A DNA stretch of 64,000 bases from Hyunsoonleella flava. Lineage in GTDB: Bacteria > Bacteroidota > Bacteroidia > Flavobacteriales > Flavobacteriaceae. The notes below the pieces were generated by a model. That model saw nothing but the letters and a program-made list of their open reading frames with translations. It was not told where the DNA came from and ran no database searches. Positions 55,836 through 64,000 of the stretch are shown here, piece after piece; position 1 is the stretch's first letter, and the number at the start of each line of letters is the position of its first letter. Made by a program: the position numbers and the translations under genes. The DNA lies in the NCBI RefSeq assembly GCF_004310325.1, contig NZ_SIRT01000001.1:620001-684000 (forward strand), written 5' to 3'.

Positions 55836-56696
55836 TCATAAGTTTTGTGTATGAAAAGGCACTAAACCATCGATAGGTCTACGTTCAAAATTCCCTACTT
55901 TAAATCCCATTTCATCTGCAACTTCTCTAATTTCTTTTTGAGAGAAATATGCGATAGAACCTGCGAAATGTACAGGTACGGTTTTTAATTCCTCCTTAAA
56001 TTGCATAATCATATTTTTAGCAAATAACCGAATACCATCCTTAATTAATTTAATAGTATAATCTGAATCTTTATGCAAAAACATAAACTCTGCAAAATTT
56101 GCTAAATATGCATTAGGACTGGGCTGTTTGTACAAATTATACTTTATAAAATCAGCATCCATATTATACTTAGCACCAAACGCTATTTTTACATTTTCTG
56201 GCATATGATTGAAATAATAATCTCTAATAAGTTGTTTGCCATAATAGTTACCCGAAGCATCATCCATAAGGGTATAGCCCAGGGATTTTACTCTTTGGTG
56301 TAATGTGTTACCATCATAATAACTACAATTAGATCCTGTTCCTAAAATACAAACCACAGCAGCTTCTTTTGGATGGCTTATTGTAGAATAAACAGCGGCC
56401 AAGGTGTCTTCGTTTACCTCAACGTGGGCATTGTCAAATATAGCTTTTAATACATCCGATAATAATTCTCTGGCATTTTCTGTACCGCACCCTGCACCGT
56501 AGAAAAACACGTGGGTTACTTTTTCTTTATTATCAATTAACTCACTACTTTTATTAATGATTTTAAATAGTTTTTTCTCACTTAAAATGGCGGGATTAAG
56601 ACCTTTGGTTCTAATCTTCTCCATTAATTTATTTCCGTTGTTATCTACAGCCAACCAGTCTGACTTTGTAGAACCGCTATCTACAATTAAAATCAT
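55836..56696 (-). CDS. BadF/BadG-type ATPase family protein, probable N-acetylglucosamine kinase
   Basis: This is a 286-residue ASKHA-fold sugar kinase-like protein. Seen: VDSGSTKSDWLAV (phosphate loop 1), LGTGSNCSYYDG (phosphate 2/adenosine) and a conserved LMDDASGNYYGKQL. Relatives phosphorylate N-acetylglucosamine or similar amino sugars in the cytoplasm. It follows gap and pfkA on the same strand, with a hairpin that may partly stop transcription between. Confidence 0.82.
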   Translation of the reverse strand: MILIVDSGSTKSDWLAVDNNGNKLMEKIRTKGLNPAILSEKKLFKIINKSSELIDNKEKVTHVFFYGAGCGTENARELLSDVLKAIFDNAHVEVNEDTLAAVYSTISHPKEAAVVCILGTGSNCSYYDGNTLHQRVKSLGYTLMDDASGNYYGKQLIRDYYFNHMPENVKIAFGAKYNMDADFIKYNLYKQPSPNAYLANFAEFMFLHKDSDYTIKLIKDGIRLFAKNMIMQFKEELKTVPVHFAGSIAYFSQKEIREVADEMGFKVGNFERRPIDGLVPFHTQNL

Positions 56697-56708
56697 AATT
56701 TACTTTAT

Positions 56709-56760
56709 ATAAAAAACTCCACAGGCTACTGTGCAAAACACAATAACTCTGTGGAGTTAT
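56709..56760 (-). terminator. Terminator/attenuator-like structure between gap and the sugar-kinase gene
   Basis: On the minus strand a stem AACTCCACAG / CTGTGGAGTT with a 24-base loop is followed by TTTTTT, a terminator downstream of gap. The first arm also fits a shorter stem ATAACTC / GAGTTAT with a CACA loop, and the two stems cannot form together. A third small stem TGTG/CACA lies in the loop. Confidence 0.65.
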
Positions 56761-56778
56761 GAGTTATTTACCTTTATT

Positions 56779-57798
<1,020 letters not shown>

Positions 57799-58785
57799 TT
57801 ATGTGCTCATTATATCTGAGACACGAAGTAATTCTAAGTTAATTTTTGATTTTCCTTTTATGGCTTGATCCAATGGTGTTAATTGCATCACATTGTTTTT
57901 TAAACCTACCATGTAATTTGTTTTGCCTTCCATTAAGGATTCTACAGCTTTTACACCCATTCTACTGGCCAGTACTCTATCGAAACATGATGGTGACCCA
58001 CCGCGTTGCATGTGTCCTAACACAGATACCCTAACATCGTAGCCTTCCATATTTTCGTCAACATACTCCTTAAGTTCAAATATGTTTTTACCTATTTTAT
58101 CACCTTCAGCAACGATAACGATACTAGAAGATTTACCTGATTTTCTACTCTTGTTTAACGAATCAACCAAACGATCTAATCCCAAATCTTCCTCAGGAAT
58201 TAAAATCTCTTCTGCACCACCAGCTATACCAACGTTAAGTGCGATGTGCCCTACATCTCGCCCCATAACTTCAACAAAAAACAATCTGTTATGAGAACTT
58301 GCAGTATCTCTAATTTTATCGATAGCCTCTACCACAGTATTTTGCGCTGTGTCAAAACCTAAGGTATGGGATGTCCCAAAGATATCATTATCTATGGTTC
58401 CAGGGATACCCATAACCGGGAAATCAAACTCCTGATTAAAAATCATAGCCCCCGTAAACGTACCGTCACCCCCAATTGCAACTAAACTATCAACTTCAGC
58501 CTTAACCAAGTTTTCAAAAGCTTTTTGTCGTCCTTCCTTTGTACGGAAATCTTTTGATCGGGCAGACTTTAAAATCGTTCCTCCTTTATTTATGATACCT
58601 TTCACACTCCTAGGACCCATAGGCTCAAAATCACCTTCCATAAGTCCTTCGTAACCTCTGTAAATCCCTACACATTCAATATTGTGAAAAGCACACGTTC
58701 GAACTACTGAACGTATAGCGGCATTCATTCCAGGAGCATCTCCTCCAGAAGTAAAAACACCTATTTTCTTAATTTTTCTAGACAT
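57799..58785 (-). CDS. pfkA: ATP-dependent 6-phosphofructokinase
   Basis: This is a 328-residue PfkA. Seen: GVFTSGGDAPGMNAAIRS, GGDGTFTGA, the PGTIDND motif and GYDVRVSVLGHMQRGGSP. It phosphorylates fructose 6-phosphate. The ATG at 58785 follows a TTG at 58788; the ATG is chosen. It heads the leftward pfkA-gap group. Confidence 0.96.
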   Translation of the reverse strand: MSRKIKKIGVFTSGGDAPGMNAAIRSVVRTCAFHNIECVGIYRGYEGLMEGDFEPMGPRSVKGIINKGGTILKSARSKDFRTKEGRQKAFENLVKAEVDSLVAIGGDGTFTGAMIFNQEFDFPVMGIPGTIDNDIFGTSHTLGFDTAQNTVVEAIDKIRDTASSHNRLFFVEVMGRDVGHIALNVGIAGGAEEILIPEEDLGLDRLVDSLNKSRKSGKSSSIVIVAEGDKIGKNIFELKEYVDENMEGYDVRVSVLGHMQRGGSPSCFDRVLASRMGVKAVESLMEGKTNYMVGLKNNVMQLTPLDQAIKGKSKINLELLRVSDIMST

Positions 58786-58930
58786 CAATTCCTTTATTTC
58801 GAGGTAAAATTACTAAACAAATACCATATTTTTATAACATATGTCATATTTTAATGATATAATAAAACTATAACGTTTTAGTTAATAATAAAACTTGATT
58901 TACCAACTAAAATAGCAGTCAAACAGTGGT

Positions 58931-61900
58931 TTAATCCTCTTTTTTGGATGATTTTACAGTAATAAAACTGGGGAGTGCTTCGGCTTCTTTTTCTTGAGTT
59001 TCCTCTTTTGTAACCTCTTTGGGTTTTGGCTTCTTTTTGAATAAACTTCGTATAAGCTCTTTGAAGGTATCAAAATCTACATTATAGGACAATCCAACAC
59101 CTTGTTTGTAACCGATATCTTGACCAAAACTCTGGATATCCACTTCTCTATTAAACACCTTAGCTGATAAGGTACCATCTTCATTCAATAAGAAATTGAT
59201 TTCTAAATCCCCTGCAACTACTGTTTGTGTTTCTCCTGCACCTCCTACTGGCACACCAACACTCCCGTTAAAAAATACTTTATCGTTTATTTGTGTTTGA
59301 AATGTGGCCACTACCCTGTCGTCTGTTTGATAATCTGGCCTATTTTGGCCTGCTTCATAATTAAAACCGAAGTTCACCTTACCATCTTCGCTTGAAAAGA
59401 TTCCATTTACGATACCATTCAAACGTTCGGCAATGGTACCTGAAACATTAAGTTCTCCTGAACCTCTATTTTGAAAAGAGCCGCCTGTTGCTAAAAAGTA
59501 TAGCGCCTGATTTGCACGTTCGTCATCTGAATCTAAACGATATTGCAACTCTGATTTAATGGTAGAATTTGCATTAGGGAATTCAAAATCAAATGTTGGA
59601 TCTGGGCGCTCTAAATCACCTGTTAATGTAATATTCAGTTCAACGGGAATACTTCTATTGATGGGATTGTCAAGCAGTGGTGAAGGGTTTGTTTGGGTTT
59701 TATAGGTTGCCAACATATTTATTGTTGTATTCCGTAATGGATCACCGTTCCAAGCTATAGTACCACCCGGTTGCACTATAAATTGCTTTTGAACCAAGCC
59801 ACCATATGCAAAATTATATACACCTTCAAACACAGAGAAATCCCCCCACATATCAAACTTTCCATTAGTATTGATTTCTACCAAAACACCACCTACACCT
59901 CGCCCTTTGAGCGCATGACCTGTTTCCTTGTTAATAATAATCTCCAATTCGGCATCTTGAGTCACATCTAAATCAAAATCCAATTCTAAGCCTTCAACAT
60001 CCTCTAAAACAAATTCTTCGCCTTTTTCCCTTGCCAGCTTTTGCTCTGGTGTTATAAAGTGAATAAAGGAATTATCTCCGAATGACTCTGTATCGGATAA
60101 CGGAATTTTAAACACTGTTCCATTCTTGGTTTCGCCTACTACTTTTATCACTAATTCTTCTGTTGGGCCGTAAATACTAGCGGTTCCGCCTACAAAACCT
60201 GTACCATAATAGAGAGATTCCTCTGTTTCTTGAGTGTCTAAAACTAGAAATCTGCCAGTAGAAAGCCCTAAGTTTAATCTCCAATCAGATAAATTAATAT
60301 GACTTAATTTTCCATTTAATCGTGCTGTAGAATTATACTTAGTATCCGTAAGAAGAATATCCTGAAACACAAAACTTTGATTATCTAACCCTACTTTTGC
60401 GTTATCATTAAACTTATAATCTACATTTAAATATGGTATTGTAAAACCGCCGTCATTTACATTTAAGTTTCCTATTATATCAGGTCTATTTAGGTCTCCA
60501 ATAATATTTGCATCTCCTGAAACTTCGCCTCGTATGTTTGATAAAACACCAGCTAGCAATGGATTTAGTGGACTTAGATTAAATCGGTCGAACTCTAAAT
60601 CTACATCAATATCTGCGTTATTACGTTTAACGCTAATGTTTCCAATGGCAGCAAAAGTACTTTTAACATCATCAATTATACTGACATCAACGTTATACTT
60701 TGTTAGGTCATCATTACCTATAATTTGTGCATTAAAATCTCCCAGTGGAAAGTTATTAACCTTAAAATTATCAATAACTACGGTTGAATTGGGTAAATAA
60801 CTCCCATTTTTCTGCAAAATATCCAGCTTTCCATTCACGCGTCCATTTAGTCTTAAACTATCTATGTCTGGAGTTATCTTTGAAAGTAGTACATCCTTGA
60901 ATTTCAATTTTAAATCCTTTTCTGTAGAATCTTTTATAAAACCTGATAAGGTTACCTCCTCCCTACCATGGTTTATATTCAACCTATCTATATTTATGGA
61001 TGACAAATCCTTGGCAAACGAAATTTTATTGAATTTATCATCGCCTCCATTGATATACCATTTATAGTCTTTAACTGTAACATTAGAGGTTTTGAAACCA
61101 ATTACTGAATTATTATCCTCGTTAATTGTGTGATAAAAGCTAAGGTTAAATTTATCGTTATTTCGTTTGCCTCCCGAGAATTCCGATCGCATGAAAAGCG
61201 TATCATTAACAGTAACGTTAATCAAGCTAAATTTAGATGCATTATAAAATTTGGTATTAATGCTATCCACTTCAACATAGGTATTGAACAATGGGTTTCT
61301 ATTATCCACTTGAAGCTCAATATCATTTGCGAAATTTTCTAAAAGTTTAATTTTTGGAGATTTAAACGTCAGCCTAAATTGGTCCGCTTCACTTTGAATG
61401 CTTCCTCGTATAAATGTGTTTTTGCCAAGTTCAACCTCTGGGAAAAAAACTTCTATAATTTTGTTGTAAATTTTGAAGTTAAAGTCAATTCTTTGATTAT
61501 CTGCTACTTCATAAGGCTTATAGTTGGTATAAATATTGCCAACGGAGTTTTCTAAAAGTTTTACAATATCTCTTACTCTAAACTCTCCGCTTATACCTCC
61601 TTCTATAATATCTGGAGAATCAATATCAACATAGCGGGTTTTACCCTCAAAACGCGATGCGATCTTAAAACTCTTAAAGTTATAAGCATCATGTTCGTTT
61701 CTATATGATGTATTCCTAAATGTTATTCTACCATAGGCATCATCAAGACTGCTACTGTTCATATTCATATTAACCTTGCTTCGGAATATTGAAATACTAT
61801 CCTTTTTTACAAAGTTTAAAGTATTTAAGTCAGCATAATCTACATCAGCTTCAAAATCGTACTTGTTTACAGCTTCAGAATAATCAATCAAACCATTAAA

Positions 61901-63415
61901 CTTCAGTTTCAGATTATCATCATTAACCAGTAAAATACCATCAAAAATCTTATTTCTTATTTTGCCTGAAACCTGAGTTTTATTGTAGTTGTAGTTATTG
62001 TAATTTAAAGCGTATACATCTCCTTTTATTTCTGTGTCTATGGTTTCCGCAAGGAACCCCTGTCCATTTACGTCTAAATTGAGAGATACTTGCCCTACTT
62101 TAGGGTCCTCAATAAAAGTGCCTAAATCAAACGTATCTAGTACCATTTTTCCTTTGTAGGATGCATTATCAATATCGTTTATTTTGGTAATATGAAGATC
62201 GGATTTAATAAATCCTAGCTCAGTATTCATCCTAATATTGGCATCCACCTCCGAAGCCGTAATCTGCGAGTTTCCTGTAATTTTAAATTTCCCCAATCTA
62301 TCAAAAGACGACGGAATTGCAGCACCTAAAACATTAGGCAATAACGCCTTTAAATCCTTGTAGGTTGAAGTGAGGTTTGAGAATTTACCATCCATTAAAA
62401 AATCATTGGATGCCTTACTAAATAGGTTTTTAAAATTAATATCACCATAAACTAAAGTATTGCTGCTTGTATTTAGCTCAAGATTTTCAGCCTTTAGATC
62501 ATTAAGAGTACCGGATAGATTTACACTAAAGGTAGTTTCTTGGTTTTTTCCAAATTCATCGTAAAATGTATTTAATTCATCCATTAACACATTTGAATCC
62601 TTAAAAGAAGCTTCAACCAAAACTTTATCCGTAAAAAACTGCAAGTCTTCTCTTTTGTAAAAGAATTTTAGATCGCCTTTTAAAACAGAATTATCCGTTT
62701 TTATTTCCAACGCATCAAATGTCATACTTGATAGCGTATACTTAAAATTGGTCATTAAGTTTTTAACAAAAACTCCCCTACTATCCTCAAAAGACAGGGT
62801 GTTTATCCGTGTGCTAACATCACTCCCTCTAATTAAAAAATTGGTCGCGTTAATATTTAAACTATTTAATTCCAACACCTTTGTGGTTTCTCTATTTTCA
62901 TCCAAAAGCCTAAATGTGCTGTCGTAAATGGATACGTCACTGGAAGACAACAAAAAGCTACCATCACCTTTTTTAGGATTATCCCCTTCTAGTTTTGCTA
63001 CAAATATGTCAAGGTTGGTATCTTTATAGCCTTCGTAGGTTTTAATATTTAATATCAAATCCATAACATCTATATCACCAAATACCAATTGACCATTAAC
63101 TAAGTTTGAAAAGCTGAGTATGGAAGTATTCAACTCTTGGATACTAATAAGTGTATCTTGCTTAAAATCCTCAACATAAATTTGCTTCAGTTCTACATCA
63201 CCATTAAACTGAAGGCCTACTTTTTCAATATTAATATTAGTTTTAAATTCTTCGTTTAGGCGTTGTGTAGCGTAATTACCTAAACTTGTTTGTACCGATG
63301 GAATAGAAAGGATAAGCACCAAAATAACAAAGAGCAATAACACTATTGCAATAACTTTGTATAATATTTTAAGTGCTTTTTTAATCTTGTACTTGTTTAA
63401 AATTAGTTTATCAAT
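58931..63415 (-). CDS. tamB: Translocation/assembly module TamB
   Basis: This is a very long periplasmic protein (about 1494 residues) with an N-terminal membrane anchor, a long beta-helical AsmA/TamB-type region and the C-terminal DUF490 domain (about 1080-1440, ending FKELIRSLFKKKPKPKEV). TamB works with TamA in outer-membrane biogenesis or lipid transport. The GTG at 63343 would cut the basic stretch and part of the hydrophobic anchor. The frame stays open upstream and encodes KYKIKKALKILYKVIAI before it, but contains no ATG, GTG or TTG, so I propose an ATT start at 63415 (encoding DKLILNK after it). If that is wrong, the start is 63343. Confidence 0.8.
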   Translation of the reverse strand: MDKLILNKYKIKKALKILYKVIAIVLLLFVILVLILSIPSVQTSLGNYATQRLNEEFKTNINIEKVGLQFNGDVELKQIYVEDFKQDTLISIQELNTSILSFSNLVNGQLVFGDIDVMDLILNIKTYEGYKDTNLDIFVAKLEGDNPKKGDGSFLLSSSDVSIYDSTFRLLDENRETTKVLELNSLNINATNFLIRGSDVSTRINTLSFEDSRGVFVKNLMTNFKYTLSSMTFDALEIKTDNSVLKGDLKFFYKREDLQFFTDKVLVEASFKDSNVLMDELNTFYDEFGKNQETTFSVNLSGTLNDLKAENLELNTSSNTLVYGDINFKNLFSKASNDFLMDGKFSNLTSTYKDLKALLPNVLGAAIPSSFDRLGKFKITGNSQITASEVDANIRMNTELGFIKSDLHITKINDIDNASYKGKMVLDTFDLGTFIEDPKVGQVSLNLDVNGQGFLAETIDTEIKGDVYALNYNNYNYNKTQVSGKIRNKIFDGILLVNDDNLKLKFNGLIDYSEAVNKYDFEADVDYADLNTLNFVKKDSISIFRSKVNMNMNSSSLDDAYGRITFRNTSYRNEHDAYNFKSFKIASRFEGKTRYVDIDSPDIIEGGISGEFRVRDIVKLLENSVGNIYTNYKPYEVADNQRIDFNFKIYNKIIEVFFPEVELGKNTFIRGSIQSEADQFRLTFKSPKIKLLENFANDIELQVDNRNPLFNTYVEVDSINTKFYNASKFSLINVTVNDTLFMRSEFSGGKRNNDKFNLSFYHTINEDNNSVIGFKTSNVTVKDYKWYINGGDDKFNKISFAKDLSSINIDRLNINHGREEVTLSGFIKDSTEKDLKLKFKDVLLSKITPDIDSLRLNGRVNGKLDILQKNGSYLPNSTVVIDNFKVNNFPLGDFNAQIIGNDDLTKYNVDVSIIDDVKSTFAAIGNISVKRNNADIDVDLEFDRFNLSPLNPLLAGVLSNIRGEVSGDANIIGDLNRPDIIGNLNVNDGGFTIPYLNVDYKFNDNAKVGLDNQSFVFQDILLTDTKYNSTARLNGKLSHINLSDWRLNLGLSTGRFLVLDTQETEESLYYGTGFVGGTASIYGPTEELVIKVVGETKNGTVFKIPLSDTESFGDNSFIHFITPEQKLAREKGEEFVLEDVEGLELDFDLDVTQDAELEIIINKETGHALKGRGVGGVLVEINTNGKFDMWGDFSVFEGVYNFAYGGLVQKQFIVQPGGTIAWNGDPLRNTTINMLATYKTQTNPSPLLDNPINRSIPVELNITLTGDLERPDPTFDFEFPNANSTIKSELQYRLDSDDERANQALYFLATGGSFQNRGSGELNVSGTIAERLNGIVNGIFSSEDGKVNFGFNYEAGQNRPDYQTDDRVVATFQTQINDKVFFNGSVGVPVGGAGETQTVVAGDLEINFLLNEDGTLSAKVFNREVDIQSFGQDIGYKQGVGLSYNVDFDTFKELIRSLFKKKPKPKEVTKEETQEKEAEALPSFITVKSSKKED

Positions 63416-63455
63416 AAACCATAAAACTTAGCTTATTTAACATTGAAATAATGCC

Positions 63456-63463
63456 TAGTTTTG
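63456..63463 (+). promoter_or_regulatory. Probable -7 box TAGTTTTG before tsaD
   Basis: Exact TAnnTTTG match, with the transcript expected to start near 63470, before a 19-codon leader frame and tsaD. Confidence 0.45.
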
Positions 63464-63480
63464 TATTTACGATTTTTTAA

Positions 63481-63540
63481 ATGAAAACGGATGTAAATTC
63501 GATTTCAAAATTAACAATTATTGTGCCTAATATTCAGTAA
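63481..63540 (+). CDS. Possible 19-residue leader peptide overlapping the tsaD start
   Basis: An ATG at 63481 opens MKTDVNSISKLTIIVPNIQ and stops with TAA at 63538-63540. The last A of the stop is the first base of the tsaD ATG (TAATG). This arrangement would couple translation of the two, but the frame is short and may be chance. Confidence 0.3.
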   Translation: MKTDVNSISKLTIIVPNIQ

Positions 63541-64000
63541 TGGCAAAACAAAATATTTATATTCTTGGAATTGAATCCTCATGCGATGACACATCGGCTG
63601 CTGTAATACAAAACGGTAAGGTTTTAAGCAATGTTGTGGCTAGCCAAAAAATACACGAGGCTTATGGCGGCGTAGTACCAGAATTAGCTTCTAGGGCACA
63701 CCAACAGAACATTGTGCCCGTGGTAGACCAAGCTCTTGAAAAAGCGGGTATTTCCAAGGAAGATTTAAGTGCCATTGCATTTACAAGAGGCCCAGGGCTT
63801 ATGGGAAGTTTGTTGGTAGGTACTTCTTTTGCAAAATCTTTGGCTTACGGCCTTAATATTCCATTAATTGATGTAAACCATATGCAAGCGCATATTTTAG
63901 CACATTTTATTGAAGAAGAAAATTTTAAAAAACCACCTTTTCCTTTTTTGGCGATGACCATCTCAGGCGGACATACACAAATTGTGAAAGTAAATAACTA
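63540..64000 (+). CDS. tsaD: tRNA N6-adenosine threonylcarbamoyltransferase, truncated at window end
   Basis: The first 153 codons are present. Hallmarks of the TsaD/Kae1 ASKHA fold: ILGIESSCDDTSAAVI, the ELASRAH motif, FTRGPGLMGSLLVG and the metal-binding pair in NHMQAHILAH, then SGGHTQIV. It attaches the threonylcarbamoyl group to A37 of tRNAs that read ANN codons. It is divergent from tamB, a gene order often seen in Bacteroidota. Confidence 0.95.
   Translation, partial: MAKQNIYILGIESSCDDTSAAVIQNGKVLSNVVASQKIHEAYGGVVPELASRAHQQNIVPVVDQALEKAGISKEDLSAIAFTRGPGLMGSLLVGTSFAKSLAYGLNIPLIDVNHMQAHILAHFIEEENFKKPPFPFLAMTISGGHTQIVKVNN

Overview
The window looks like chromosomal DNA from a member of the Flavobacteriaceae (Bacteroidota). 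Supporting signs are low GC, Flavobacterium-type -7 promoter boxes (TAnnTTTG), a gene ending in a type IX secretion sorting domain, a SusC-like TonB-dependent receptor with a carboxypeptidase-like N-terminus, CCC-motif and DUF2752 membrane proteins, and dispersed repeats of a kind common in flavobacterial genomes. Assignments come from reading translations and motifs only; no database search was run.

Region 1 (1-12.5 kb) is mostly envelope and housekeeping: a truncated coiled-coil gene, a dispersed repeat, an M23 peptidase, a TonB-dependent receptor, a two-DTGA aspartic protease with PDZ domain, a bacterial PH-domain protein, a cysteine desulfurase, an acidic repeat lipoprotein, an Smr protein, a T9SS-substrate gene broken by two frameshifts, and two small membrane proteins.

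Region 2 (12.7-38.9 kb) is a nitrate/nitrite assimilation supercluster. An outer-membrane porin and an NrtABCD-type ABC transporter would bring nitrate in. A fused molybdopterin nitrate reductase/FAD/BFD protein and a rubredoxin-tailed sulfite/nitrite-reductase-like protein form one operon, and NirB and NirD form another. Regulation appears to use a Crp/Fnr protein with an N-terminal cysteine cluster, a NarL-type response regulator and a PilJ/PAS histidine kinase. A seven-heme cytochrome c, a RidA protein and a DUF4202 protein lie between them. The near-perfect palindrome TAAGTA-N4-TACTTA occurs upstream of the transporter, the Crp gene, the nitrate reductase, the response regulator (one mismatch) and nirB. 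It sits 23 nt (nrtA-like, nirB) or 33 nt (crp, response regulator) from the start codon, which suggests an undescribed regulon operator.

A two-gene cassette (1107 and 416 residues) of unrecognised function sits inside this cluster between the nrtA-like gene and the Crp gene. It has its own operator-like palindrome (TACGTA-N4-TACGTA) and is the best candidate for an undescribed system.

Region 3 (39-64 kb) has tRNA-Pro and tRNA-Ser, a PgpH-like 7TM-HD phosphodiesterase, thiolase and an NlpC/P60 peptidase. Next is a conserved block of Fe-S oxidoreductase subunits, MCE/MlaD protein and amidase, followed by LptD, RidA, a hybrid kinase, GMP reductase, a double ABC ATPase and a GlcNAc-kinase-like protein. 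GAPDH, 6-phosphofructokinase, TamB and the start of tsaD complete it.
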